Shown one piece after another: positions 18,971-28,307 of a stretch of 64,000 nt of DNA. The notes under the pieces are model-generated. The model was not told the DNA's origin. It worked only from the letters and a program-made list of their open reading frames with translations, and searched no databases. The stretch lies in contig NZ_JACAIS010000002.1 in assembly GCF_030325625.1 (NCBI RefSeq), positions 1 through 64,000 on the forward strand, written 5' to 3'. Both the position numbers and the translations under genes were made by a program. Numbering within the stretch: the stretch's first letter is position 1; every line of letters starts with the position of its first letter. The DNA comes from Sphingobacterium sp. N143. GTDB lineage: Bacteria > Bacteroidota > Bacteroidia > Sphingobacteriales > Sphingobacteriaceae.

Positions 18971-19927
18971 TTAATTCGCATGGAGGACAACAAGTGTTTT
19001 TGCCAACAGATCTTTTGTTCCAGCAACATCTTCCGGCACGACTTTTAGTTCGAATACGGCCAGTTGTGGATCAAAGTCGGGATAAGCCGACGCAATATTG
19101 GCATACGAATTCAATGCTTTTATGCTGATCACTTTTGCTTTGACCTTTTTATGGTTCAGGTAAGGAATTTCAACCTCAACAGCCGCTCCCTTCTGTAGTG
19201 TTCCGACCTTGTTTTCTGGCAATGTAAACCGAAAATAAGTTGAACGGTCCAAAAAACCATTGATAATAGGATATCCCGCCATAGCCAGTTCTCCAACCTT
19301 GAGATTGATGGTTTCTATGCTCATATCCTGGGGCGCGATCACATATTTTTCTTGCGCGGCAGCATTGACTTCAGATATTGCTCCCAATGCACGCTCTTTT
19401 TGTCCCAAAGCCATCATCTGTTGCTCCCGTCTTGCTCCACCGCGAGCTTCGGCCAATTCGGCCTGCGCAGCAAGATATTGATTTTTTGCTCCCTGATACT
19501 TTGCGTAAGTTTCATCATACTTCTGCTGTGGGATCAGGCTATCCTGCAACAAAGCCTCCAATCGGCCGATCGATTTCTCGGCAAATTCATATTGCTCCCG
19601 GAGGCCATCGACTTTTGCCTGTAATTGGACCAACTGCCCCTTGGTAGCCCCTTTGACAGCCATGTTATATTGTGCATCGGCGGCCTGTAAAGCACCTTTC
19701 GCCTGTTCTTCTTTAGCATCAACTTCGGGAATACTCAAAATAGCCAAAGTATCGCCAGCATGCACAAAATCACCTTCTGCAACTAAAAACTGAGCAATTT
19801 TTCCTGGTACTTTTGTCACTACCGTCACCTGCTCACGCTCAACCTTACCTTCTATAGGTTTTTCCTTCACCTGACTGGTACAGGAAACAAAAATAGATAA
19901 GGATAATACCCCATATAAATTTTTCAT
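18971..19927 (-). CDS. HlyD-type membrane fusion lipoprotein
   Basis: A 318-residue efflux adaptor. The signal peptide ends in a lipobox with Cys16 (FVSC). A biotinyl-lipoyl-like beta region (VPGKIAQFLVAEGDFVHAGD near 40-59) is followed by a long alpha-hairpin coiled coil (about 75-180) and the second beta half. It bridges the inner-membrane permease to the TolC-like channel encoded just upstream. Order in the operon is TolC-like, fusion protein, permease. Confidence 0.9.
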   Translation of the reverse strand: MKNLYGVLSLSIFVSCTSQVKEKPIEGKVEREQVTVVTKVPGKIAQFLVAEGDFVHAGDTLAILSIPEVDAKEEQAKGALQAADAQYNMAVKGATKGQLVQLQAKVDGLREQYEFAEKSIGRLEALLQDSLIPQQKYDETYAKYQGAKNQYLAAQAELAEARGGARREQQMMALGQKERALGAISEVNAAAQEKYVIAPQDMSIETINLKVGELAMAGYPIINGFLDRSTYFRFTLPENKVGTLQKGAAVEVEIPYLNHKKVKAKVISIKALNSYANIASAYPDFDPQLAVFELKVVPEDVAGTKDLLAKTLVVLHAN

Positions 19928-19979
19928 ATTAAATGATTTATTTTTTAATACTCCTCCAAAACACCCATTTATTCATCAA

Positions 19980-21407
19980 TCATTGTACGTTGTCCGTATG
20001 GGCATCTTCATGTATAGTTTGTAATAATTTTCCCGATGTATGCAATAATTCAACCGCAGCCGTTCGCTGCTGCAGCACATTGGTAAAATAACTTAAACTG
20101 ACTTTATACCAATCGTTTTCTGCTGCCAATAATGCTGTCACGTCAATCAATCCCGCCTGATATTGCTTGGCAGCCATCGACAGATTATTTTCTGCAACAC
20201 GCATCTGCTGCTCCCCTACTTTCAATTTTTGATTGCCTGTGGTGTAGGTAACTTTGTTTTTGCTTAACAGCAGATTCAACTTTTCTTCCGTATCTTCCTT
20301 TTTCGTCGCATTGATAGTCTGGTCCAACTTGACCTGCTTGATCTTGTTGTGATGCTCTCCGCCTGTATAAAGATCCCATTTTACGCCAAGGCCAACCATC
20401 AGATTGGGATTTCCTTTGATCGAATTTAACGGCAGGTTTACAGTCCCCAATAAGGGACGGTCCTGGATACTCAGTTTCGAATTGAAAACATTCAGATAAT
20501 TTGCAGAGCCAAATGCAAAAACGGCCGGAAGGGCACCTCCTTTTTCCTTTTTATATAAATACGCATAGGCTTTTGATGAAGCATCCAGCGCTTTAAGTTC
20601 TGAACGCTGGTCTACGTTGTCGGGAATCTCCGACAAGAATATCGGTTCAAGACCATAATGGATTCCACCGACTTCCTGAAAAGGCACACCTGTCTCCTGT
20701 CCTATCTTTTGACAGAGAAGATCACGATTTCCGGCCACTTCCACTTTTTTCTCTTCCAGTTCCAGCAGGGCCAATTTAAGCTTATCCCGGTCATAAGGAA
20801 TTGCCAGCCCATGCTGGATTGCTTTGTTCACCTTTTCCTGCTCTTTCTTCAGCCGCTTCTCCGAATCCACAATAAGCTTATCCACTTCATCCAAAAGCAT
20901 CAGTTGATCAAAAGAGGCTATAATATCTTTTGAAAGCGTCTCACGGCTTGCTGATTCCATATACTGCTGCGCAACAGCCTTCTCTTTCAATGCTTTTATG
21001 CCATTCGGAATTTGCAATCCCGAAAAGATGACCTGTTTTACAGAAACCCCTGCATAAGCTGCCTGTCCATGCATGCTAAATCCTGTAGCTCCTTCAAAAA
21101 GCCCCAGATTCAATAAAGGTAAGTTGACCGTAGGAACATCCACGCTACCATGGCTATGGACATAACCATATAATCCCAAGGCTGAGACATGTGGTAATCT
21201 GTTCGCTTTGACACCATCTACTTCTAAACGGGCTTTATCCACTTCATAAGCCTTTAATTTTAACTCTTTATTTGTTTCAAAGGCTTTCTGAATAATATCT
21301 TTTACGGCCGGGTCAATCAGAGACTGTGCATGCAGTTTATCTAAACATATTACTGACACAAAGGCGAACAAACCCAAGCATAGCTTCTTATTTATCATAT
21401 GATTCAT
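19980..21407 (-). CDS. TolC family outer-membrane efflux protein
   Basis: A 475-residue protein with N-terminal signal peptide (cleavage probably after LHAQ, residue 28) and two long heptad-rich helical halves, the TolC/OEP layout. Phrases such as KANRLPHVSALGLYG and GVGVKWDLYTGG-like VGLGVKWDLYTGG near 350 are typical. It should form the outer-membrane duct of the efflux system with the two following genes. The start could also be the Met at codon 4. It is the first gene of the operon; no regulator gene is adjacent. Confidence 0.9.
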   Translation of the reverse strand: MNHMINKKLCLGLFAFVSVICLDKLHAQSLIDPAVKDIIQKAFETNKELKLKAYEVDKARLEVDGVKANRLPHVSALGLYGYVHSHGSVDVPTVNLPLLNLGLFEGATGFSMHGQAAYAGVSVKQVIFSGLQIPNGIKALKEKAVAQQYMESASRETLSKDIIASFDQLMLLDEVDKLIVDSEKRLKKEQEKVNKAIQHGLAIPYDRDKLKLALLELEEKKVEVAGNRDLLCQKIGQETGVPFQEVGGIHYGLEPIFLSEIPDNVDQRSELKALDASSKAYAYLYKKEKGGALPAVFAFGSANYLNVFNSKLSIQDRPLLGTVNLPLNSIKGNPNLMVGLGVKWDLYTGGEHHNKIKQVKLDQTINATKKEDTEEKLNLLLSKNKVTYTTGNQKLKVGEQQMRVAENNLSMAAKQYQAGLIDVTALLAAENDWYKVSLSYFTNVLQQRTAAVELLHTSGKLLQTIHEDAHTDNVQ

Positions 21408-21611
21408 TTATTCTTGTAAAAAATAGGACAACAACCGTTCTTTTGTTAACAGCAAACTGTGCTGTATGTTTTTATACCACCCGTTATTTCCAAGATAACA
21501 AAAAAAGTATATCCGTATAATATGACTAAAAAATTCCTTTTCTGTTCTTCAGAACTCATTTTTCAATACAAAGGAATCCCTTATTAATTTTCATTTTGTT
21601 AATTAATAAGT

Positions 21612-21619
21612 TATCTTTG
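21612..21619 (+). promoter_or_regulatory. Putative -7 element for tatD
   Basis: TATCTTTG matches TAnnTTTG and lies 24 nt before the ATG at 21644. It argues against the in-frame TTG start at 21596, which would be upstream of the transcription start. Confidence 0.5.
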
Positions 21620-21643
21620 GAGAGCTCCTCCACGCAGAAAAAT

Positions 21644-22411
21644 ATGTTGCTTACAGATACACATACACACATTTATTACCACGCAGGCACTGACAAACTG
21701 CAAGAACAGATTCAGCGATGTCTGGATAACAATATACAACGCCTTTTTTTACCCAACGTCAATAGTGCTTCCATAAAACCCGTCTTTGATACTGTTGCAG
21801 CATACCCTGAGCATTGTTTTCCTATGTTGGGACTACATCCCTGTGATGTGAAGGAAAACTACGTTGAAGAGTTAATAACTATCCAAAAGAATCTCGAAAA
21901 TCACAAAGTCCATGCCATAGGTGAGATTGGATTGGATCTTTATTGGGATAAAAGTACGCTCAATATCCAAAAAGATGCTTTCCGCACTCAGGTTCAATGG
22001 GCTAAGGAACTTAATTTGCCCATCGATATTCACTGCCGGGATGCATTTTCAGAATTATTTGAGCTGCTGGAAGAACTACACGACGACAGACTATATGGTG
22101 TCCTTCACTGTTTCACAGGTACACTGCAACAAGCCCAGCATGCCATTGATTTAGGATTTGCCCTGGGTATAGGTGGTGTCGTTACATTTAAAAAAGCAGG
22201 GCTGGACAATGTTGTCAAAGAAATCGACTTAAAACACATCGTATTGGAGACTGATGCCCCCTATCTTGCCCCTGTTCCTTTCCGTGGGAAAGAAAATGAA
22301 AGCAGCTACCTCGTTTACGTTGCCCAGAAAGTGGCAGATTTACATCATCTGCCTATTGAAAAGATAGCAGAAATAACAACAGCAAATTCACAACGTATTT
22401 TTGGTATATAA
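21644..22411 (+). CDS. tatD: TatD family metal-dependent hydrolase
   Basis: A 255-residue TIM-barrel hydrolase of the TatD DNase family. The first metal ligands are in DTHTHIY at the N-terminus. Others are Glu in HAIGEIGLDLYWD, His in IHCRDAF and HCFTG, and Asp in LETDAPYLAP. The open frame extends upstream to a TTG at 21596, but a promoter element lies inside that extension and homologues start at MLLTDTHTH, so the ATG at 21644 is chosen. The asparaginase gene follows after 16 nt. Confidence 0.93.
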   Translation: MLLTDTHTHIYYHAGTDKLQEQIQRCLDNNIQRLFLPNVNSASIKPVFDTVAAYPEHCFPMLGLHPCDVKENYVEELITIQKNLENHKVHAIGEIGLDLYWDKSTLNIQKDAFRTQVQWAKELNLPIDIHCRDAFSELFELLEELHDDRLYGVLHCFTGTLQQAQHAIDLGFALGIGGVVTFKKAGLDNVVKEIDLKHIVLETDAPYLAPVPFRGKENESSYLVYVAQKVADLHHLPIEKIAEITTANSQRIFGI

Positions 22412-22427
22412 TCTAAAAAGACCCCCA

Positions 22428-23447
22428 ATGCACAATATCTTTATTATCTACACGGGTGGAACCATAGGAATGGTTAAAGATGAAACAGGAACCTTTGTTC
22501 CTTTCGACTTTGAATTGATCAAGCGTAATCTTCCCGATCTAAGCCGCTTAGACTATAAACTGACTGTACACTCTTTCGAGCCCATCATTGACTCTTCAAA
22601 CATGAAGCCGGAAATATGGATAGAAATGGCACAAATCGTTAAAGATAACTATGCCAGTTATGATGGCTTTGTCATTCTCCATGGATCGGATACAATGGCA
22701 TTCACGGCCTCCGTATTGAGCTTTATGCTCGAAGGGCTTCAGAAACCTGTCATTTTATCCGGATCACAGTTGCCAATAGGCGAGATTCGGACAGATGCAA
22801 GGGAAAATATGATGACAGCACTGGAAATTGCTTCTGCCAAACAAAACGGTGTATCTATCATTCAAGAAGTATGCATACTTTTCGATAATAAGCTCTTTCG
22901 TGGCAACCGGTCATTTAAGTACAATTCGGCTAAATTTGAGGCTTTCAGATCTCCAAATTATCCTGTCTTAGTTGAAGCAGGTATTCATCTCAAATATAAT
23001 ACAGATGCTTTATTGAACAATATTGACAAGGAATTTATCCTGCATACCAAATTAGACAATCGGGTTGCCGTATTAAAGCTCTTCCCCGGTATATCTGCCC
23101 AGACGATCAAAGCCGTCCTGGATTCAGATGTGCGGTCTATTGTAATGGAAACGTTTGGATCTGGAAATACGACAACGGATACCTGGTTTTTGGATTTATT
23201 AAAGGGAGCCATAGATCAGGGTAAAAATATCCTGAATATTTCTCAATGTAAGGTAGGGTCGGTAGAACTAGGACGATACGAAACCTCACAGGGACTGAAG
23301 GCAATCGGTGTGCTCAATGGCTATGATCTGACTTTTGAGGCTGCGGTCACCAAACTCATGTACTTGCAAGGAGAATTAGCAGACCAGAAAGAAGTTGCTT
23401 ATTGGATCGAAAAAGATATCCGTGGAGAATTGACCGTCAATGACTAA
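22428..23447 (+). CDS. ansA: Type I L-asparaginase
   Basis: A 339-residue cytosolic asparaginase that hydrolyses L-asparagine to aspartate and ammonia. The first catalytic threonine lies in IYTGGTIGM near the N-terminus and the second in LHGSDTMAFTAS (about residue 91). The lack of a signal peptide and the length fit the type I (AnsA) group. The open frame runs back to 22401, inside tatD, but the ATG at 22428 is the natural start. Probably cotranscribed with tatD. Confidence 0.92.
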   Translation: MHNIFIIYTGGTIGMVKDETGTFVPFDFELIKRNLPDLSRLDYKLTVHSFEPIIDSSNMKPEIWIEMAQIVKDNYASYDGFVILHGSDTMAFTASVLSFMLEGLQKPVILSGSQLPIGEIRTDARENMMTALEIASAKQNGVSIIQEVCILFDNKLFRGNRSFKYNSAKFEAFRSPNYPVLVEAGIHLKYNTDALLNNIDKEFILHTKLDNRVAVLKLFPGISAQTIKAVLDSDVRSIVMETFGSGNTTTDTWFLDLLKGAIDQGKNILNISQCKVGSVELGRYETSQGLKAIGVLNGYDLTFEAAVTKLMYLQGELADQKEVAYWIEKDIRGELTVND

Positions 23448-23487
23448 AGTAAAAGGTTCTGTCAGTTATAGCGTTTATGATCGCAAA

Positions 23488-23534
23488 GCCCCCCTATTTC
23501 CGGCTCTTATATAAGGAGCAGGAAATAGGGGGCT
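23488..23534. terminator. Hairpin between convergent ansA and folC
   Basis: Arms AGCCCCCTATTTCC and GGAAATAGGGGGCT are perfectly complementary over 14 bp around a 19-nt loop. T-runs are poor, so it is a weak intrinsic terminator or an mRNA-end stabiliser for both genes. Confidence 0.7.
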
Positions 23535-23543
23535 GAAGATAAA

Positions 23544-24842
23544 CTAGCCGACACGCTGCAATACCTCGGCAACCACAAAATTACTTCCGCCTACAAAAAT
23601 CAGATCCCCAGGCTGATAAGCCACCTTGGCAGCCTCGAAAGCGTCTATGACAGTCCTAAAAGCCTTTCCTTCCAGACCAAATACCGAGGCTTCAGCTTGA
23701 AGCAAGTCCGCAGGCATTGCCCTAGGCATGTCAGGAGCTGAGAAATAATAAATAGCCTCCTTTGGAAGATATGGCAGCATATGTGATAAATCTTTGTCGC
23801 GCATCGCTCCGATGACAAAATGCAATTGGTGGTAAGTAGTCGTTTTTAAATTTTTTAGAACCTCGAGAATACCATCTTCATTATGTCCCGTATCACAGAT
23901 GACAAAAGGGTCCTTAGACAATTGCTGCCATCGTCCCTGAATTCCGGTCGATGCCTGTACTTTTTTCAAAGCCTCATGAACCTGACCTGTACTGATCACA
24001 AACCCTTGCTTACGCAGTTCATCAACGGCTAGTAATACACCGGCCAGATTCTTCGCCTGATAGCCACCTTTAAGGTCCAGCTGATAATTGTCGGTATGCA
24101 CATTGGGCCCCACAACTTCAATGGTCAAATAATCCTGATCCACAGCTTGCATTTTAGTCTGATAGACCTGAGAAGCAAACAGAATAGGAGCATTTTCCAA
24201 ATGTGCTTTTTCTATAAATACGGGGGCAGTTTCAGCAGCATATTCCGAAATGATCACCGGTGTTTCTTTTTTAATTATACCGGCCTTTTCACCAGCAATT
24301 TCACCCAACGTATTTCCCAGCATATTCATATGATCAAAGCCGATGTTTGTAATCACTGATAAGAGGGGCCGTATAATATTTGTGCTATCCAAGCGTCCTC
24401 CAAGCCCCACTTCTATGACCGCAATATCGACCTTATTCCTTTCAAAATAATCAAAAGCCATGGCGACGGTGATTTCGAAGAATGAAGGTTTAACCGCTTC
24501 GATCAGCTCACGGTGCGTTTGGACAAAATCCGTCACAAATTCTTTTTCACACATGATCCCATTCACCCGGATACGCTCCCGGAAATCCAATAAATGAGGG
24601 GAGGTATACAGTCCGGTCTTATAACCAGCTTCGGCTAATATGGCCGCCAGCATGTGGGAAGTGGATCCTTTTCCGTTTGTACCGGCAATATGTAAGGTTT
24701 TGAATTTCTGCTGCGGGTTATCCAGCGCATCGCAAAGTCGAATGGTATTGTCAAGGTCTTTTTTGAAGGCTGAGGCACCATCCCTTGTAAACATAGGCAA
24801 TCGAGTATAAAGATACTCGATTGCCTCTTCATAAGCATTCAT
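23544..24842 (-). CDS. folC: Bifunctional folylpolyglutamate synthase/dihydrofolate synthase
   Basis: A 432-residue Mur-ligase-like enzyme that adds glutamate to dihydropteroate and to folates. The P-loop GTNGKGST is at residues 54-61, YTSPHLLDFRERI follows near 79, and the GLGGRLDSTN motif near 146 carries metal contacts. The C-terminal Mur-ligase domain contains the DTGHNEDG stretch. It is the last gene after tonB, with a 12-nt gap, in the long minus-strand envelope cluster; its enzyme role seems unrelated to that cluster. Confidence 0.95.
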   Translation of the reverse strand: MNAYEEAIEYLYTRLPMFTRDGASAFKKDLDNTIRLCDALDNPQQKFKTLHIAGTNGKGSTSHMLAAILAEAGYKTGLYTSPHLLDFRERIRVNGIMCEKEFVTDFVQTHRELIEAVKPSFFEITVAMAFDYFERNKVDIAVIEVGLGGRLDSTNIIRPLLSVITNIGFDHMNMLGNTLGEIAGEKAGIIKKETPVIISEYAAETAPVFIEKAHLENAPILFASQVYQTKMQAVDQDYLTIEVVGPNVHTDNYQLDLKGGYQAKNLAGVLLAVDELRKQGFVISTGQVHEALKKVQASTGIQGRWQQLSKDPFVICDTGHNEDGILEVLKNLKTTTYHQLHFVIGAMRDKDLSHMLPYLPKEAIYYFSAPDMPRAMPADLLQAEASVFGLEGKAFRTVIDAFEAAKVAYQPGDLIFVGGSNFVVAEVLQRVG

Positions 24843-24854
24843 CTGAATGATCTT

Positions 24855-25682
24855 TTATCTTAATTTAAAATTGAACACGATCCGTCCTGTTTGGGAATCA
24901 GGGGCATTTTGCAACTGATTCAGTCTTGCGCCACGCACGGCACGTTCACATTTTTCCAACAAACTGGGATCTGTAATCGTTGTCCCTTTTACACCCGCAC
25001 GGGCATAGGTGATAATACCTTGCTTATTCACCCTGAATTCCACAGCAACCTTTCCAGCTTGCTGTCCATTGTCATCAATACTTGGTCGTGTTGTAAAGCT
25101 GCGGTTCTCAATCGACAACATCATGTTCCCATTTCCGGAGCCCCCTTCACCATAATTACTTGCTAAGGGATCCCCTAATTTGGAGCCTTGATTCCCCGGA
25201 GTGGTTCCAGTACCATCACCCGCACCTTTACCATTGTTTTTATTTCCTTTGAAAAGGGCTTTTGCATTCGCTTTTGGAGCCACTTCTTTCGTCTCCTTGG
25301 TGGTCTCAGCAGCTTTTGAAACCACTTTCTTTTCCGTCTTTGTAACAGCTGGAGCTTCCTCCATATCCTGTGTGACTACAGCCTTTTCTGCAACCTGCTG
25401 TGTCGGTGTTGGCGTCGGTGTTTCGACAGGATCAATACGATCCGGACGTTCATTATTTGCGTTTGGATCGATAGAGGGTTCCTCCACACTCATATAATCG
25501 TCCCCCATTCCCTCCGGAGAAGTACCATAGTTGACAATCATGCCCCCCATACCATATTCATCCGGCTCCTGTGCTTTAAAAACCACGAAGAATCCAATCA
25601 AGAGCAGTGATGCCATGACCAATGTAGATATCCCCAACGCTTTGGGGAAGTTATTTTCTTCATGTTGAAGATGGTATCTCAT
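24855..25682 (-). CDS. TonB-like energy transducer
   Basis: A 275-residue protein with one membrane segment at about 15-37, a proline/threonine/lysine-rich linker (60-200) with a glycine-rich stretch, and a C-terminal TonB-type domain (about 205-275). It should carry force from an ExbB/ExbD motor to an outer-membrane partner. An AGGAGG sequence lies 9 nt before the ATG (minus strand, 25692-25697), rare in this phylum. ExbD and ExbB genes are directly upstream. Its outer-membrane partner may be the barrel encoded at 28308-30059. Confidence 0.85.
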   Translation of the reverse strand: MRYHLQHEENNFPKALGISTLVMASLLLIGFFVVFKAQEPDEYGMGGMIVNYGTSPEGMGDDYMSVEEPSIDPNANNERPDRIDPVETPTPTPTQQVAEKAVVTQDMEEAPAVTKTEKKVVSKAAETTKETKEVAPKANAKALFKGNKNNGKGAGDGTGTTPGNQGSKLGDPLASNYGEGGSGNGNMMLSIENRSFTTRPSIDDNGQQAGKVAVEFRVNKQGIITYARAGVKGTTITDPSLLEKCERAVRGARLNQLQNAPDSQTGRIVFNFKLR

Positions 25683-25691
25683 TGTATAAAA

Positions 25692-25697
25692 CCTCCT
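25692..25697 (-). promoter_or_regulatory. Shine-Dalgarno sequence before tonB
   Basis: AGGAGG on the minus strand with a 9-nt spacer to the ATG at 25682. Bacteroidota mRNAs usually lack such sites, so this suggests unusually strong or independent translation of the tonB-like gene. Confidence 0.5.
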
Positions 25698-25816
25698 ATA
25701 TTACTAGTTGAACAACAAATTTCCAGATAAAGTTATGCTCGTTATGCAGGCTCATCCTGTTGTAAAGGAATATAACTACCCTAAACCTATATAACTTTAA
25801 AATAATTCAATTGTTC

Positions 25817-26227
25817 TTAATTATCTTTTTTGGGTTCTGTAGCCAATACCACCTTAATCTTCAAACGGTTGGCTACATCCATCACTGAAATGACATTTTG
25901 AATAGGCACGGTACTGTCCACATAAAGCATAATGGTCAATTCTTCCCCACCAGCCATTTGTGATTGAATCGCAGCCTCCAATCCTTCCACTGGAACGGGG
26001 TTTTTATCGATAAAATACCCTAATTCCTTGGTGATTGACACGGTGATTGTTTTCTTTGCTACAGACTGCTCTCCAGCACTTGACTTTGGCAACAATAACT
26101 TGACCACTTGCGGATTCGCAACTGCCGAAGCCAACAGAAAGAACAACATCAGGAAAAACATGATGTCATTCAAAGCTGAGGTGTGCACTTCCGCAGATGG
26201 TTTATTTTTTCTACTTCGTAAGTTCAT
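25817..26227 (-). CDS. exbD: ExbD/TolR family biopolymer transport protein
   Basis: A 136-residue protein with a short cytosolic N-terminus, one membrane helix (about 20-38) and a periplasmic domain. Asp21 at the start of the helix (ALNDIMFFLML) is the proton-translocating residue of the family. It forms the ion-driven motor with ExbB. Its start overlaps the exbB stop (TAATG). A 134-nt gap separates it from tonB. Confidence 0.93.
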   Translation of the reverse strand: MNLRSRKNKPSAEVHTSALNDIMFFLMLFFLLASAVANPQVVKLLLPKSSAGEQSVAKKTITVSITKELGYFIDKNPVPVEGLEAAIQSQMAGGEELTIMLYVDSTVPIQNVISVMDVANRLKIKVVLATEPKKDN

Positions 26228-26934
26228 TATCTTCCAGGTTCATCCAATAAATCAATAAATTCTACTGCATCTGTTTCCATACGTAAAATCAATCGCTCAA
26301 CCATCATATTTAAGATATGATAGCCCAAATAAGCCAAGATACCAACCGCTAGACCAGATGCCGACGATACCATCTTCACATATAGTCCTCCAGATACTGA
26401 TGCAATATCGATACCACCAGCCAATTCTACATCATGGAAAATCTTGATTACCCCAAAGATAGTACCAACGAAACCAAGCATGGGTGCAATACCCGCAATG
26501 ATACCTAGGATATTGATATTTTTCTCCAATTTGGCAACTTCCAATTTACCCACGTTTTCAATCGCACCTTCAATATCTTTGATCGGTCGTCCCACACGTA
26601 ATAATCCTTTCTGCAGCATTCGTCCCAATGCCGAGTTGCTTGAACGACAGACAGCCAAGGCTGAATCCAGATTTCCAGAAAGCACATTCGCTTTCACCTG
26701 CGACATCAAGCTATTATCATATTTTGCTGCTTTGCGGATAGTCAGATAACGTTCAAAAAAGATGACCAATCCAATAAAGAACAACAATAATATGGGAACC
26801 ATAATCCATCCCCCCTTGATCATCATATCGATCAAACTCATGTTTTCTGTATTTGCAGCAGCAGGTAACGGTTGTTGCGCAGCTTGATTAAAGGTATCCA
26901 CAGCAGCTCTTGCTGTATCTTGCACTAATGACAT
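26227..26934 (-). CDS. exbB: MotA/TolQ/ExbB proton channel family protein
   Basis: A 235-residue inner-membrane protein with three helices: one near 34-55 and two in the C-terminal half (GIIAGIAPMLGFVGTIFGVI and the GLAVGILAYLGYHIL region). This is the ExbB/TolQ layout. The open frame extends to 26985, inside the SPOR gene, but the ATG at 26934 gives the usual N-terminus MSLVQD. It is 32 nt after the HU/SPOR gene and overlaps exbD by one base. Confidence 0.93.
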   Translation of the reverse strand: MSLVQDTARAAVDTFNQAAQQPLPAAANTENMSLIDMMIKGGWIMVPILLLFFIGLVIFFERYLTIRKAAKYDNSLMSQVKANVLSGNLDSALAVCRSSNSALGRMLQKGLLRVGRPIKDIEGAIENVGKLEVAKLEKNINILGIIAGIAPMLGFVGTIFGVIKIFHDVELAGGIDIASVSGGLYVKMVSSASGLAVGILAYLGYHILNMMVERLILRMETDAVEFIDLLDEPGR

Positions 26935-26966
26935 AATTATTAATAGTTTTATATTGTTCTTAACTT

Positions 26967-28268
26967 TTACAATGCATCCACCCATGCATCTTTGATACTC
27001 TTTTCTATAGATTTCTGAGCAAGGGTAGCTTCCTCTTTTGTCATATAGGTATTCAATATCACTTTCTTTCTACTTCTTTTTGATTTCCCTTCCACAGCAC
27101 GGGCAGTCTTGTAGCCCATCGACCGAAGCCGTTGTGCTTCCTGTTCAGCCTGTGCCATGGTCTTAGCCGATCCGATGACAACCTGATATTTTGGCTGTGC
27201 CACGGGTATGGATTCTTTGATCACGGGGTCTGCCTGCATAGTGGCAGGTTTTTCCGTTCCAGTCTTTACACCAGCTTGGGCAGGACCTGCAGCAGCTGCG
27301 GTTGGTGTCCCTTCGAGTTTTAGACTATCACCCGTAGATACATTGGATGAGCTATCAGCTCCAATCGGAGTTGTTTGCTGACTAACGCTATCTGCAGATG
27401 ATTTTGCCACCGGCTGTGAACCGCCAAAAACTGAGTTCCTTAAACTTGGGTTTATATAGAACACAGCCGCCACTGCCATCACCACTACAATAGCCCCAGT
27501 AATCCAATACCACATCACATTTGAATGCTGGGGTTCATCCTCCTCTTCATAGCTATCCGGGGTATAGCTGGCGTTGGCCACAGCGATAGCACCTTGTTCG
27601 GATTTCGAAGAAATTGCTTCTTCGGTCACCGCATTTCCTTTTGATGCTGGTATGCTCTCGGGCTCTAAGACGGACTTTTCTTCGGCAAGATCCTCTTCCG
27701 GAACCTGAATTAATGGCTCCACTTCAGCAGCAGCCTCCGGTTCGTTTGTTAATGGTACCGCTTCAGCTTGCACCTCTTCCGGTTCTTCCGTAGTCCCAGC
27801 TTCATCAGTCAGCACACGGGCGCCAGTGTGTTCACGTTCCTCCTCCAGCGCCGGAATAACTGTTTCAATTTCGGGCCCCACCAGATTCGTCACTGGCTGA
27901 AAGTCGAATCCTGATAGATCAAGCGGTTTAAACACTAAACTTGATCCATAACTGATCAATAAGCCCAGATCGTCTAATTTCACTTGTCCAAACTGTCCGA
28001 GATCAGCCCGTAATCCATCAACAGCTTCTTCCAGAATATGCTGTGCCTGATCCAGTCCCAGATTTTCCTGCTGTTGAATATAATGAACGATATTGAAACC
28101 CTGCTGTGCAGAGTAATCTAGCTCCACATAAGAGATCGGCGGCAAAAACACATTATGCTGTTTATCAAATTGCGCCGGAGAGTGAATTCTTTTGAATACA
28201 CCGATCCCGGGCACATATACTTCTGCATAGCGCCTCAATAAACTACTGATGTTTTTACCTAGATTCAT
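26967..28268 (-). CDS. HU-CCDC81/SPOR domain membrane protein
   Basis: A 433-residue protein with three parts. The N-terminal 140 residues resemble the bacterial HU-CCDC81 tandem domain (LGKNISSLLRRYAEVYVPGIGVF). Then comes a long Glu/Pro/Ala-rich cytosolic linker and one membrane helix (about 250-270). The C-terminal 70 residues form a SPOR domain (YQVVIGSAKTMAQAEQEAQRL) that should bind denuded peptidoglycan in the periplasm. The ATG at 28268 is preferred over a TTG seven codons earlier. Family members are linked to cell division or envelope in Bacteroidota, but no precise role is known. Confidence 0.85.
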   Translation of the reverse strand: MNLGKNISSLLRRYAEVYVPGIGVFKRIHSPAQFDKQHNVFLPPISYVELDYSAQQGFNIVHYIQQQENLGLDQAQHILEEAVDGLRADLGQFGQVKLDDLGLLISYGSSLVFKPLDLSGFDFQPVTNLVGPEIETVIPALEEEREHTGARVLTDEAGTTEEPEEVQAEAVPLTNEPEAAAEVEPLIQVPEEDLAEEKSVLEPESIPASKGNAVTEEAISSKSEQGAIAVANASYTPDSYEEEDEPQHSNVMWYWITGAIVVVMAVAAVFYINPSLRNSVFGGSQPVAKSSADSVSQQTTPIGADSSSNVSTGDSLKLEGTPTAAAAGPAQAGVKTGTEKPATMQADPVIKESIPVAQPKYQVVIGSAKTMAQAEQEAQRLRSMGYKTARAVEGKSKRSRKKVILNTYMTKEEATLAQKSIEKSIKDAWVDAL

Positions 28269-28307
28269 ACGCTTTGATTTAAAATGCAAATTTATAATCT
28301 TAATTCG

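Noticed and set aside
26935..26985. N-terminal extension of ExbB to 26985
   Set aside because: It lies inside the SPOR gene, and the ATG at 26934 gives the standard family N-terminus.
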